Shown: positions 25,940 through 34,495, numbered from the stretch's first letter. The stretch is 64,000 bases of DNA from Streptomyces coacervatus (GCF_029223485.1 NZ_JARHTP010000020.1:186001-250000); one strand, 5' to 3'. Notes: generated by a model not told the origin, from the sequence alone. Program-made: numbers and translations.

Positions 25940-25972
25940 TCGGTGCAATAAGATCTTTGCCTTCGGTGCAAT
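25940..25972. promoter_or_regulatory. Direct repeat TCGGTGCAAT, 23 bp apart: likely MocR operator
   Basis: TCGGTGCAAT occurs at 25940-25949 and again at 25963-25972 between the divergent hydrolase and MocR genes. MocR/GntR-type regulators commonly bind direct repeats spaced by about two helical turns. Confidence 0.6.
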
Positions 25973-25973
25973 G

Positions 25974-26000
25974 GCAAGCAGGGTGAGCAGGGTAAGCAGG
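25974..26000. repeat. Three tandem 9-bp units G(C/T)(A/G)AGCAGG
   Basis: GCAAGCAGG, GTGAGCAGG and GTAAGCAGG run head to tail just upstream of the MocR ribosome binding site. They could form part of an operator or be slippage-derived. Confidence 0.6.
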
Positions 26001-26010
26001 GGGACGATCC

Positions 26011-27348
26011 ATGGACGCGTACCGGCGTATCGCCGACCGCATAGCCGCCGACATCACCAGCGGGCGGCTCCGGCCAGGTGAACGGCTGCCTCCGCAGCGG
26101 CAGTTCGCGCGGCGGCACGGGATCGCCGCCTCGACGGCCGAGCGGGCGTACGGCGAACTCGTGCGGCGGGGGCTGGTGGTGGGGGAGGTCGGGCGGGGGA
26201 CCTTCGTGCGGGCGGCGGATGCGGCTCCTGCCGGGCGTTCGCTCGTCGAGGCGGTCGGCACGGCTCCGGCGAAGGTGAATCTGGAGCTCAACTACCCTTC
26301 TGCGCCGGGCCAGTCGGAGCTGCTCGGCCCCGCCCTCGCCCCGCTGCTGCGCCCCGACGTCCTCACCGACGCCCTGCGCTCCGCTCCCGCCGACGGCACC
26401 GGCGCGGCCCGCGAGGCGACGGCCGGTCTCCTCGCCACCCGGGGCTGGCGGCCCTCCCCCGACCAGTTGCTCTTCACCGGCAACGCCCGCCAGGCCATCG
26501 CCGCCGCCCTCGCCTCCCTGGTACGGCCGGGCGGCCGGGTCGGGGTCGAGGCGCTGACGTATCCGCTGGTCAAGGAGATCGCGGGCAGGCTGGGCGTCCG
26601 GCTGGTCCCGCTGGACACGGATGACGGGGGCCTGTGTGCGGAGGCACTCGCGGCCGCCCACCGGGCCGCTCCCCTGTCCGCCCTCTACCTCCAGCCGACC
26701 CTGCACAACCCCACGTCCGTGACGACGGGGCAGGCGCGCAGACGCCAACTCGCCGAAGTCGTGGCCGACTTGAACCTGCCCGTCGTGGAGGACCGCATCT
26801 GGTCCTTCCTCGACGAGGCGGGCGGCGACCCCTTCGCCGTCCTCGCGCCCGAGCTCACCCATGTCGTCGACGGCCTCTCCAAGCGGGTCGCGCCCGGGCT
26901 CACCGTCGGGTTTCTCGTCGTACCGCCGCATCGGGTGGAGGCGGTGGCGGCGGCCGTGCGGTCCGGGGGGTGGAGTGCCGGGCGGTTTGCGCTGGAGGCG
27001 GGGGTGCGGTGGATCGGGGACGGGACGGTGGGGCGGCTGGTGGCGGCGAAGCGGGAGGATGCGGCGCGGCGGCAGCAGCTGGTCGCCGAGCATCTCGGGG
27101 GGTTTCGGGTGCGGTGCGATCCGCGGGCCTATTTCGCCTGGTGGGAGCTGCCCGCCCGGTGGCGTGCGGACACCTTCACGGCCGCGGCCGCCGCGCACGG
27201 GATCGCCGTCACGCCGGGGACCGCCTTCGCCGTCGACCCCAGACGCACCCCGGACGCCGTCAGGCTCGGGCTCGCGTCGGCTGCTCCGCCTGATCTGGAG
27301 CGGGCGCTGCGGGCGCTTGCCAGCGTGGCACTAAGGGCTCCGCTGTAG
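26011..27348 (+). CDS. MocR-type regulator (GntR helix-turn-helix fused to aminotransferase fold)
   Basis: 445 residues. The N-terminal GntR winged helix (~1-70, GRLRPGERLPPQRQFARRHGIAASTAERAYGELVRRG) is fused to a fold-type I aminotransferase domain. The PLP Lys is probably in DGLSKRVAPGLTVGF; the substrate-carboxylate Arg near the C-terminus (RLGLA) is present. MocR proteins sense PLP or amine ligands and control neighbouring genes. GGGGGA precedes ATG 26011. The 3' end overlaps the convergent membrane-protein gene by 18 nt. Confidence 0.92.
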   Translation: MDAYRRIADRIAADITSGRLRPGERLPPQRQFARRHGIAASTAERAYGELVRRGLVVGEVGRGTFVRAADAAPAGRSLVEAVGTAPAKVNLELNYPSAPGQSELLGPALAPLLRPDVLTDALRSAPADGTGAAREATAGLLATRGWRPSPDQLLFTGNARQAIAAALASLVRPGGRVGVEALTYPLVKEIAGRLGVRLVPLDTDDGGLCAEALAAAHRAAPLSALYLQPTLHNPTSVTTGQARRRQLAEVVADLNLPVVEDRIWSFLDEAGGDPFAVLAPELTHVVDGLSKRVAPGLTVGFLVVPPHRVEAVAAAVRSGGWSAGRFALEAGVRWIGDGTVGRLVAAKREDAARRQQLVAEHLGGFRVRCDPRAYFAWWELPARWRADTFTAAAAAHGIAVTPGTAFAVDPRRTPDAVRLGLASAAPPDLERALRALASVALRAPL

Positions 27349-28311
27349 GTCCGAGGATTCGTCTGCAGGTGCGTTGTGGCTGGTCGCGCCCCGCGGCGGA
27401 GCCGCAGATCGGCGCTGTCCCGTGCCCCTTTGGGGCGCGGCCGAGCTGCTCCGGAAGCGTCCCGTGAGCCAGGCGGCCAGTGCGACCGAGAGGCCGAGGG
27501 CGACCAAGATCCAGGACGCCTGGCGCAGGGTTGCGGTGAGGGCGTCGTAGACGGCGCCCGCGGCCGGCCGGCGGGTGTCCTCGGGCAGGTCGGCGAGGGT
27601 GAGGCGGCGGCCGATCGTGACGGCGAGGGCGAGCAGTGCGCCGCCCAGCGCCGTGCCGAGCGCGGTCGCGGTGACCGCGCGACGCCGGCAGGTGGCGACG
27701 GCGATTCCGGTGACCGCAAAGACGACGGCCCCGACGGGCAGCCAGAAACCGGCGACTTCCAGCACCTGGAATCCTTTCCGGAGCCGGTCCAGTTCCTGGG
27801 CCGGGAGGACCGACACCTCGGTGTGCTCGACCGGGATACGGTTCGCCAACGGGACGTTGTCCACGGCGAGTTGACGCTTGACCTGGGCGGTGACGGGCGC
27901 GAGGTCGACGGTGACGTCACGTTCGCTGTTGTCGTGCAGGGCGCGCAGCACGGCGTCGTGGACGGTCCGGTTCGCGGAGTCCCAGGCCAGCCGGAAGGCC
28001 TCGGTACGGGTGAAGGAATGCACCGCGTCGTGCACGAAGGGGCGCACCGCGCCCGGCAGCGGCCGGTCGTCCTCCCCGCCGTCGACCTGGTCCATGATTC
28101 CGTCGCCGACGGTGTCCGCGACCGCGTTCCGTACGGCGGGATCCGTGGCCAGCGGCGCCATCGTCGTCACATAGCGGCTCGTGTCGGCGAGGTCGTACGC
28201 CGCCCAGGCCGCGAGCACGCCGCACGGCGCGAGCAGACAGGCGAGGGCGATCAGTGCCGCCGACAGGGCGCTGCGCAGACGCGCAGGACTTGGGGCCACC
28301 GTTCCAGGCAA
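27331..28311 (-). CDS. Membrane protein of unknown function with large extracellular domain
   Basis: ~326 residues. An N-terminal TM helix (LSAALIALACLLAPCGVLAAW) is followed by a ~150-residue exported region (DTSRYVTTMAPLATDPAVRNAVADTVGDGIMDQV) and three TM helices near residues 190-275. The last ~35 residues (PQRGTGQRRSAAPPRGATSH) are encoded by a dispersed repeat (27373-27440), so the original C-terminus may have been replaced. The listed start is TTG; GTG 28299 is an alternative. I recognise no function. Confidence 0.7.
   Translation of the reverse strand: MPGTVAPSPARLRSALSAALIALACLLAPCGVLAAWAAYDLADTSRYVTTMAPLATDPAVRNAVADTVGDGIMDQVDGGEDDRPLPGAVRPFVHDAVHSFTRTEAFRLAWDSANRTVHDAVLRALHDNSERDVTVDLAPVTAQVKRQLAVDNVPLANRIPVEHTEVSVLPAQELDRLRKGFQVLEVAGFWLPVGAVVFAVTGIAVATCRRRAVTATALGTALGGALLALAVTIGRRLTLADLPEDTRRPAAGAVYDALTATLRQASWILVALGLSVALAAWLTGRFRSSSAAPQRGTGQRRSAAPPRGATSHNAPADESSDLQRSP
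27373..27440. repeat. Dispersed repeat, variant of the GTGGCTGGTCGCGC element
   Basis: GTTGTGGCTGGTCGCGC, then a GCGGCGGAGCCGC hairpin and CCCCTTTGGGGCGC. It shares GTGGCTGGTCGCGC with 42241-42275 and (reverse complement, in part) with 1188-1214. It encodes the tail of the overlapping membrane protein. Confidence 0.7.
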
Positions 28312-28377
28312 CGGCCCGGGGGCGGGGTGCGCGAGCGGTACGACTCCATATGGGTGTGCGTCGGACCCTCGTGGAGG

Positions 28378-28845
28378 TCAGCGGATGCGGTGCCCTTCGG
28401 CGTCCTCCCGCGTGTAGTAGCGGTAGAAGAACACCAGGAAGATGCCTGCCGTGACGACCGCGCCGAGGGCCACGGCCCGGTAGATCGACTCGCCCGTCTG
28501 GGCGTAGAGGAAGCCCACCGCGGCGCCCGCGAAGGCGGACTTCACCAGTGAGTGCAGTTCGCGCTTGAGCAGCGGCGCGAACGTCGCCACGGCGATGCAC
28601 AGCACGATGAACACGGCCGCCGTGACGAAGCCGAACAGGATGTTCCAGCCGGTGATCTCACCGCCGCCGCGCCGGTTGGCCGCAGCCCAGAAGCCGTAGA
28701 CGAGCCCCAGGACGACGGGGATGCCGTACCGCGCCATGGTGTGGACGCGCTCGTCGAAGAGGTCGGGTGTGCGGGTGGGCCGAGCCGCGCGGTTCAGCCT
28801 GACCTTGCCCATCATTCCGCCGGACGTGGGTGCCGCTTGAGCCAT
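28378..28845 (-). CDS. Small integral membrane protein, 155 aa
   Basis: Four TM helices (~39-56, 68-90, 103-118, 125-142: YGIPVVLGLVYGFWAA, FGFVTAAVFIVLCIAVATF). The cytoplasmic N-terminus is basic and the C-terminus charged (YRYYTREDAEGHRIR). GGAGTG lies ~7 nt before ATG 28845. Family unknown to me. Confidence 0.75.
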   Translation of the reverse strand: MAQAAPTSGGMMGKVRLNRAARPTRTPDLFDERVHTMARYGIPVVLGLVYGFWAAANRRGGGEITGWNILFGFVTAAVFIVLCIAVATFAPLLKRELHSLVKSAFAGAAVGFLYAQTGESIYRAVALGAVVTAGIFLVFFYRYYTREDAEGHRIR

Positions 28846-29115
28846 GAGAGCACTCCTCTCTCTCCTCGCCCCCGCCTACCAGAGCACACCTGGGGGGAGG
28901 GCCTGGCAAGTCGGCGGACAGGTGCAGATCTGGAGTGGGTTCGGTGGGCGGAGAGGGAGCACATGACATTTTTGCGTGATCTTGACTTGCATTGGACCTC
29001 CCTTTTCCACGGTTTGGCGGGGCCGCTACCGGGGGTTCCTAGACTCCTCCGAATGCGCGCTTCCGTCCGTTGGGCGGCGCACGCAACAAACGCGCACGCA
29101 ACACATGGGGGACTC
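28846..29115. other. Intergenic region upstream of the WXG100-type operon
   Basis: 270 nt between divergent transcription units. A TTGACT-like hexamer at 28982 and TAGACT at 29040 could be promoter elements. No strong repeat or RNA structure was seen. Confidence 0.4.
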
Positions 29116-29442
29116 ATGGGAGACGGCTTCCACGCCGACCCGGACGCGCTTCTCAAGTACGCAGCACACGCCGAGCAGCACCTCGACGACATTCCGCGGG
29201 TGGCCTCCGCGCTCGCCCACATCACCGTGCCGGCCGGTGCGTTCGGCAAGCTTCCGGACTCCGACGAGCTGCACTCCGCCTACCAGGAGCACGCCGGCGC
29301 CGCCGAACACAATGTCCAGGACCTCGTCTCCGTCCTGGCTGATGTGGCCAAGGGCCTTCGGGACGTCGGCGGCGAGTATCTCCGCAACGAGTACGACCTG
29401 GGCCAGGGGCTGGACGGCATCGGGGGCTCGATCGGCGTATGA
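29116..29442 (+). CDS. ESX-type small helical partner protein
   Basis: 108 residues, no signal peptide, predicted two-helix hairpin: HADPDALLKYAAHAEQHLDD and LHSAYQEHAGAAEHNVQDLVSVLADVAKGLRDVGGEYL. Size and pattern fit the WXG100/DUF2580-like proteins exported by actinobacterial type VII systems as heterodimer partners. A YxxxE-like C-terminal helix (EYLRNEYDL) resembles the secretion signal. GGGGGA precedes ATG 29116. The stop codon overlaps the start of the next gene (ATGA), so the two are translationally coupled. Confidence 0.7.
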   Translation: MGDGFHADPDALLKYAAHAEQHLDDIPRVASALAHITVPAGAFGKLPDSDELHSAYQEHAGAAEHNVQDLVSVLADVAKGLRDVGGEYLRNEYDLGQGLDGIGGSIGV

Positions 29443-30395
29443 GCGACACAGCAGCCGCCTACGCCTGGACGAAGAAGGAACCCGCGCCGCTCCCGCCGCT
29501 GGAGGACGTGGGGCCCAGCCAGGAACACGGCCTGGACGGCGCCATCGACGACCTCGTCCGGGGTGTCCTGGACGCGACCGGCATGCTGGACAAGCTGGAG
29601 CAGGTCACCGGCATGCCGGCGCAGCTGCATGCCGCCGCGCAGAGCTGGCACGACCAGGCCAAGGCACTCCAGTCGCTGGCCGACACCCTGCGCCTGGGTG
29701 CCGCGAAGCTCCCCGAGCACTGGGAGGGGGACGCTTCGGAGTCCTTCGGCCGCGGCATGGGAGCGTTTGTCGACGCCATCGACCAGACCGCCGAGGACAT
29801 GGGCCGGACCGCGGAGATCCTGGGCAGCGCCGCGAAGGAGTGCAAGCTCGCCGAGGACACCGTCGTCGCCATCATCCGCGAGGCGATCGAGATGATCGCC
29901 ATGACGGTGGCCGCGGGACTCATCACCGACCTGCTGACGGCCGGCCTGGCCACGGCCGTGGACGCGCTGGCCGTGGACGCCGAGGTCGCCATCTACGTCG
30001 AGCGGGTGGAGCAGGTCTCGTCCAAGCTCGGTACGGCGCTTCGGGACCTGATGAAGGCCGTGAAGGACATGCGGGCCGGGGAGGCGAAGTTCAAGGACGT
30101 GGTCAAGGCCGCCAAGGGTGTCCGCAAGATGTCCGGCTGGCGCGGCATGGGCGGTGAGGGGACGCACAAGGGCCTTGTGTGGGCCGCCCACCACGAAGGG
30201 ATGAAGCAGCTCAAGGAGCATGTCTTCAAGCCCCTCTTCGGGGAGGTCCCCGGGCTCACCGGAGACCCGGCGGGGCCCGTCAAGGAGGCACTCCACAGCG
30301 ACACCGTGAAGGAGGCCTGGGCGCGGGACCAGCAGCTCGCCGACGATCAGCCCTACCGGGTGAACAAGCGCAGTATTGAAGAGGACTTCGGCTGA
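29439..30395 (+). CDS. WXG100-like protein with C-terminal extension, type VII substrate candidate
   Basis: 318 residues. Residues ~60-150 form a helical bundle with a WxG turn (LPEHWEGDASESFGRGMGAF). A hydrophobic stretch follows (~150-175, MIAMTVAAGLITDLLTAGLATA), then a ~140-residue basic/acidic C-terminal part (GWRGMGGEGTHKGLVWAAHHEGMK) of unknown fold. The layout resembles long WXG/LXG type VII effectors with a toxin-like C-terminus. Coupled starts on both sides (ATGA with the previous gene, TGATG with the next) indicate a three-gene operon. Toxicity is only an inference. Confidence 0.75.
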   Translation: MSDTAAAYAWTKKEPAPLPPLEDVGPSQEHGLDGAIDDLVRGVLDATGMLDKLEQVTGMPAQLHAAAQSWHDQAKALQSLADTLRLGAAKLPEHWEGDASESFGRGMGAFVDAIDQTAEDMGRTAEILGSAAKECKLAEDTVVAIIREAIEMIAMTVAAGLITDLLTAGLATAVDALAVDAEVAIYVERVEQVSSKLGTALRDLMKAVKDMRAGEAKFKDVVKAAKGVRKMSGWRGMGGEGTHKGLVWAAHHEGMKQLKEHVFKPLFGEVPGLTGDPAGPVKEALHSDTVKEAWARDQQLADDQPYRVNKRSIEEDFG

Positions 30396-30985
30396 TGAGG
30401 ACGGAACGAGCGGAACGGGACGTGCGCCGTCAGGAGTACGCCGCCCGGTGCCTGGCGAGCGGTGAGCAGCTTTACGGTGCCTTCTCGGCCGGGCTGGATC
30501 CGCTGGCGCCGGAGCGGGCTCCGCGGCGCTGTCGTCCGCGGCGCGGCGGGATTGCCGTGGTGGGTGTGCTGGTGGCCCCGGTGCAGGAACTGGCCTACAA
30601 GCTGGAGGACTGGTTCTGGCGCGGCTTCGGCATCCGGCGGCTGATCCGCGGCCGGGTGTGGCAGGGCGGTTGGGAGAGCGACGCGGGGCGCTTTGTGATC
30701 GCTGTGCGGGCGGGGGACCGACGCGGTGAGTATGAGAACAACAGGTTCCTGCTGACGTTCACCGACCGCCGAGTGCTGCTGCTCAGCTCCCCGCTGTCGC
30801 CGGAGCGCGAGACCCCCGAGCTCTTCGGGGAGTATCCGCGGCATGTGATCCGCCTGCGCAGTGAGCCGCATCCCGCTCGCCACCGCAACCGCGTGGACCT
30901 CGCCTTCCCGGACGGCTCCTGGGTCGCGGTCGCGATCGGCAGGCGGGACGAAGTGGGCGACGTACGGCGGTATCTGGCGTCCTGA
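30395..30985 (+). CDS. Third gene of the WXG operon: hypothetical, possible cognate partner or immunity protein
   Basis: 196 residues, basic. A short hydrophobic stretch (GGIAVVGVLVAPVQELAY) precedes a beta-rich, PH-like region: ENNRFLLTFTDRRVLLLSS, HVIRLRSEPHPARHRNRVDLAF and DGSWVAVAIGRRDEVGDVRRYL. No known motif. Its ATG overlaps the stop of the WXG protein (TGATG), and this tight coupling is the only clue to its role. Confidence 0.65.
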   Translation: MRTERAERDVRRQEYAARCLASGEQLYGAFSAGLDPLAPERAPRRCRPRRGGIAVVGVLVAPVQELAYKLEDWFWRGFGIRRLIRGRVWQGGWESDAGRFVIAVRAGDRRGEYENNRFLLTFTDRRVLLLSSPLSPERETPELFGEYPRHVIRLRSEPHPARHRNRVDLAFPDGSWVAVAIGRRDEVGDVRRYLAS

Positions 30986-31054
30986 CACCCACCTTTGCAG
31001 CCGCAGCGGTTACGGTGCTGCGGTAAGTGATCGACGGGGGATGGGGAGGGAACG

Positions 31055-32233
31055 ATGCCCGGAACCGTGCTGTTGCTCGCCGCATCCCCGGCGGGCAAGG
31101 GCTGCTTGGTGGACGCGGCGTCCGTGCTCCCCGTCCTCGCGGCGGTCCCGCCCGCCGTCCTGTCCGGCACGGACACGGCGAACGTCGTCGAGCTCGCCGA
31201 CCCGCTGGAGCCGCAGGCCGTGCTCACCCGGCTGCGGGCGGCCGCCGGGGCCCCGGGGCCGCTCACCGTGTTCGTCACCGGGCAGCTGCAGCTCGACCGG
31301 CGCCAGCGGCTGCCGCATCTGGCACTAGCCCGTACTACGCCCGCGACGGTGCGGTACACCGGGCTGCCCTGGCACTGGATACGGGAGGAACTGCGGCTGC
31401 GGGCGGCCGGTTCCACCACGCTGTTCCTGGACCTGCATGCGGATGTTGAGGCCTGGGAGTGGTTGCGGGGCGCTGCGCTCGACTGCGGGCGTAACAACGC
31501 GGTCTACGGTCGTGTTGCGCCGCCGCCGTCCCGTCGGGCGGTTGCCGTGCCGACGTATATGAAGGCCGTGGCGACGATTCTGCGCAGTGGCGGGCGGCCT
31601 GCGCCGGCGGAGCTGCATCAGCTGGCGCTGGGCCGGGTCGGCGTCGACGGGCATGCGGACCTGGTGCTGGCGGCGCCGGGTGTTGGGGGTTCCGTCCCTG
31701 GGGGCTTCGCCCCCAGACCCCCGTATCGGCCTGAAGGGCCTCGTCCTCAAACGCCGGACGGGCTGGGTATTGCTGACCGGCAGCAGAGCCGTGAGGCCGA
31801 CAACAGTGGGGCCGACCCGCACTCCCTCATCTCCGCCGCCGTCCAGTCCGGCCGTCACCCCGACGCCGACGCCCTCGCCGCCCACCAAGAGCAACTCGCC
31901 GTGCGCGCACATGGGCCCGGGTCCGAAGCGGCGTTCCACTGGGCCGAAGTGCGGGCGGATCTGGCGATGTTCGCCGGGGATCCCGTGCGCAGCTGCCGGA
32001 CCTGGCTGGGGGTGGCCGGGGCGCGGCTGGCGGCGGGGCAGGCGGCGGACGCGGTGGCCGTCGAGGCTGCCGTGGACCGGGCGCATCACCAGTGGGGGCA
32101 GGTCCGGGACGCGGTGGCGGCGCGCGAACTCGGGGCGTCGCTGGCCGAGTTGCGTTCGCGGGTGCCGGGGCGCCGGCAGGGTGCGCTGGATCATGTGCAG
32201 CGGCAGTTGCGGCAGTTGCAGACCCAGGGGTGA
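31055..32233 (+). CDS. Hypothetical protein with in-frame repeat insertion
   Basis: 392 residues. The N-terminal half is Rossmann-like alpha/beta (VLLLAASPAGKGCLVDAASVL, GPLTVFVTGQLQLDRRQRLP, STTLFLDLHADVEAWEWL). The C-terminal half is alpha-helical with TPR-like character (HWAEVRADLAMFAGDPVRSCRTWLGVA). Residues ~208-245 (PGGFAPRPPYRPEGPRPQTP) derive from a dispersed repeat and separate the halves. GGGAGGGAACG precedes ATG 31055. It follows the WXG operon by ~70 nt but has its own leader; function unknown. Confidence 0.7.
   Translation: MPGTVLLLAASPAGKGCLVDAASVLPVLAAVPPAVLSGTDTANVVELADPLEPQAVLTRLRAAAGAPGPLTVFVTGQLQLDRRQRLPHLALARTTPATVRYTGLPWHWIREELRLRAAGSTTLFLDLHADVEAWEWLRGAALDCGRNNAVYGRVAPPPSRRAVAVPTYMKAVATILRSGGRPAPAELHQLALGRVGVDGHADLVLAAPGVGGSVPGGFAPRPPYRPEGPRPQTPDGLGIADRQQSREADNSGADPHSLISAAVQSGRHPDADALAAHQEQLAVRAHGPGSEAAFHWAEVRADLAMFAGDPVRSCRTWLGVAGARLAAGQAADAVAVEAAVDRAHHQWGQVRDAVAARELGASLAELRSRVPGRRQGALDHVQRQLRQLQTQG
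31696..31768. repeat. Dispersed repeat (TCCTCAAACGCCGGACGGGC type), copy 2, inside a gene
   Basis: CCCTGGGGGCTTCGCCCCCAG, ACCCCCG, TGAAGGGCC and TCCTCAAACGCCGGACGGGC. It matches 25062-25137 over almost its full length. It is read through in frame by the hypothetical gene. Confidence 0.85.
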
Positions 32234-32243
32234 CCGGCAGGCC

Positions 32244-33479
32244 CTAGGTGAGGTACGCGAGGGCGGCCGAGACCAGTGTCCGTACGCCCGGTGCGACCGT
32301 CGACAGGTCGGGGGCGAAGTGCGGGCTGTGGTTGCTCGGGACCGCCAGGAACTTCTCCATCAGGTCGGTGCCGGGCGCCGCGTCCCACACAGCGGCCGGG
32401 GTGGTCGTGACGAACCAGTAGGAGTACGGGATCCCGCCCTGCGCCAGGTGCGGGAAGTCCTCGCTGCCCATCACCGGGCCGAAGTCCAGCACCGTCCCCG
32501 CCCCGAGCACCTCCTCGTGCACCGCGGCGGTCCGGCGGTCGGTGTCGGCGTCGTTCAGGGTCACCGGGAAGGTCGCGCCCACCGTGACCTCCGGCTCCCG
32601 CGGGCAGCCGGCGGCAAGGGCCTCGCCGGCCGCGATGCGCCGGATCGCGGCGATCATCCGCTCGCGCACCTCGTCGGACTGGGTGCGCAGGTTGAGGGAG
32701 ATGTGCGCCTCGGACGGGATGATGTTGTGCCGGGTGCCCGCCTCGATCCGGCCGACGGTCAGTACGGCGGACTCGCGGGCGGCGATCTCCCGGGAGACGA
32801 CCGTCTGCAGCCGGGTGACGAGGTAGGCGGCCGTGACGACCGGGTCGACGGTCGTCTCGGGGCGGGAGCCGTGCCCGCCGCGCCCGTGGACGACGATGTC
32901 GACGTCCGTCGACGCCGACATGATCAGGCCCGGCGAGTGGGCGTAGAAGCCGACGGGGCCGGGGGCGGCGTGCTGGCCGAGGAGTACGTCCGGGCGCGGG
33001 AAGCGCTCGTACAGGCCGTCCGTGATCATTCTCTGCGCGCCCTGGCCGGTCTCCTCGGCGGGCTGCCCGACGATCAGCAGGGTGCCGTTCCAGGTCTCCC
33101 GCCCGGCGGCCAGCGCCTCCGCCGCGCCTGCCAGCCAGGTCACGTGCAGATCGTGCCCGCAGGCGTGCATCACCCCGGGTGCCGAGGAGGCGTACGGCAG
33201 TCCGGTTTCCTCCTGCACCGGCAGCGCGTCCATGTCGGCGCGCAGGAGGACGGTCGGGCCGTCGCCGTTGCGCAGCACGCCTGCGACTCCGGTGCCGCCG
33301 ATGCCTTCGGCGGTCTCGTAACCGGCCTTGGTGAGGCGCTCGGTGAGCTTCGCGGCCGTGCGGTGTTCCTGGAGGGACAGCTCGGGGTGGCGGTGCAGGT
33401 CCCGGTAGAAGTCCTCCAGGTCGGCGAGCGGGAGGTCGGCGGTCAGGTCCAGCGCGGTGCGGGCGGCGGGAGACGGCAT
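32244..33479 (-). CDS. M20 family amidohydrolase/peptidase
   Basis: 411 residues. M20D (hippurate hydrolase/IAA-amino acid hydrolase-like) motifs: RDLHRHPELSLQE, VLLRADMDALPV, MHACGHDLHVTWLAGAA, QPAEETGQGAQRMI (catalytic Glu) and NHSPHFAPD (C-terminal His). It deacylates N-acyl amino acids or similar amides in the cytosol. Start ATG 33479 (MPSPAART) is chosen because the preceding 34 codons are not family-like. Not linked to neighbours. Confidence 0.92.
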   Translation of the reverse strand: MPSPAARTALDLTADLPLADLEDFYRDLHRHPELSLQEHRTAAKLTERLTKAGYETAEGIGGTGVAGVLRNGDGPTVLLRADMDALPVQEETGLPYASSAPGVMHACGHDLHVTWLAGAAEALAAGRETWNGTLLIVGQPAEETGQGAQRMITDGLYERFPRPDVLLGQHAAPGPVGFYAHSPGLIMSASTDVDIVVHGRGGHGSRPETTVDPVVTAAYLVTRLQTVVSREIAARESAVLTVGRIEAGTRHNIIPSEAHISLNLRTQSDEVRERMIAAIRRIAAGEALAAGCPREPEVTVGATFPVTLNDADTDRRTAAVHEEVLGAGTVLDFGPVMGSEDFPHLAQGGIPYSYWFVTTTPAAVWDAAPGTDLMEKFLAVPSNHSPHFAPDLSTVAPGVRTLVSAALAYLT

Positions 33480-33543
33480 GGGGGCAGCGTAAGCGGCGCC
33501 CGGTCCGCACGGGGCCGGGCGCCGCCTGTTGCCACGACCGCCG

Positions 33544-34443
33544 CTATACCCCCTTGGCGACCTGCAGGTAGTAGATGGCATACAGGGCCGCGCTGACCAG
33601 GCTCGTCTGGATCCACTGCCGCGTGTTCTTGTCGAACCGCCAGATCTTGTAGGCGCTGTCAGGAGAGTCGCTGTGCTGCCCGCTCAGCATTTGGTTGTAC
33701 CGCTTGCTGCCCTGGCCCCAGGTGTTCTGCATGTCCACGTAGTGGGGGTCCAGACCGGTGGGGTGCAGGTCGTCGGCGTTCAGGAGGCCGAAGTAGTTCA
33801 TGATGGGGCGGAACCGGGTCGCCTCCGAGACGGCCTGGGCCATCGTCAGCACCGCGTGCGCCCTGTCTCGGCGGTTGCCACCCCTGATCAGGGTGTACAC
33901 CGCCTGGTCGAAGTTGTGCGGGTTGTACTGCATGTTGTAGCGCGTGACCCCGGCCGCCTGCTCGAGGTCGTTGTAGTTCTCGCCGAAGCCCGCGGACTCG
34001 CTGTTGCTCGGCATGTCCTGGTCGCGGTCCAGGTAGTAGTAGCGCTCGTGGCCGCGATCACCGCCCCACCAGCCCATGACGTACAGGTCCGAGGCGCGCA
34101 GCCGCAGTGTCACGAAGCGCTGGTTGTGCTGGATTTCGACGTCGACGTTGATGTACCTGCGATTGGCGCCCGCGTCCGTGTGCATGATGCGGTAGCCGGT
34201 GCCGGGCACGGATTCGTGGTGGCCGCTGTTCACGGCCCAGCGGATGGCGCCGATGAAGTTGAGGTAGCTGTTCCTGTCCCCGATCTTCCATCTGGGGTTG
34301 CCCGCCGCGTCCGCGCTCTGCACCGCGCCGAGCGGCCCGAGCAGCGTGGCGACGACGGACAGCAGGACGGCGGCGACGATCGATCCGACGGTGATCCTGC
34401 GGGTGCGGTGCCGGGGCGTCGGCAACAGGTCTGTGTGGGACAT
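33544..34443 (-). CDS. Secreted ribosome-inactivating protein (rRNA N-glycosidase family)
   Basis: 299 residues: signal peptide (~1-46, SIVAAVLLSVVATLLGPLGA...SADA|AGNP), then a ~250-residue RIP domain. Family hallmarks: active-site helix AQAVSEATRFRPI at residues 202-214 (Glu207 and Arg210 correspond to the catalytic Glu/Arg of ricin A and Shiga toxin), DLYVMGWWG near 119 (substrate-stacking Tyr), IYYLQV at the end, and the early segment FIGAIRWAV. RIPs depurinate the sarcin-ricin loop of eukaryotic ribosomes. RBS GGAGAACAGCGC before ATG 34443. The upstream element at 34496-34545 is shared with the neighbouring truncated ORF. Confidence 0.85.
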   Translation of the reverse strand: MSHTDLLPTPRHRTRRITVGSIVAAVLLSVVATLLGPLGAVQSADAAGNPRWKIGDRNSYLNFIGAIRWAVNSGHHESVPGTGYRIMHTDAGANRRYINVDVEIQHNQRFVTLRLRASDLYVMGWWGGDRGHERYYYLDRDQDMPSNSESAGFGENYNDLEQAAGVTRYNMQYNPHNFDQAVYTLIRGGNRRDRAHAVLTMAQAVSEATRFRPIMNYFGLLNADDLHPTGLDPHYVDMQNTWGQGSKRYNQMLSGQHSDSPDSAYKIWRFDKNTRQWIQTSLVSAALYAIYYLQVAKGV

Positions 34444-34495
34444 GCGCTGTTCTCCAAGGGTGCGGAGTGCCGGTAGCCGGCCTTGCCCCATCGAC

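Noticed and set aside
25912..27198. N-terminal extension of the alpha/beta hydrolase frame across the MocR gene
   Set aside because: The extension is antisense to the MocR coding region and has shadow composition; the hydrolase domain starts at 25911.
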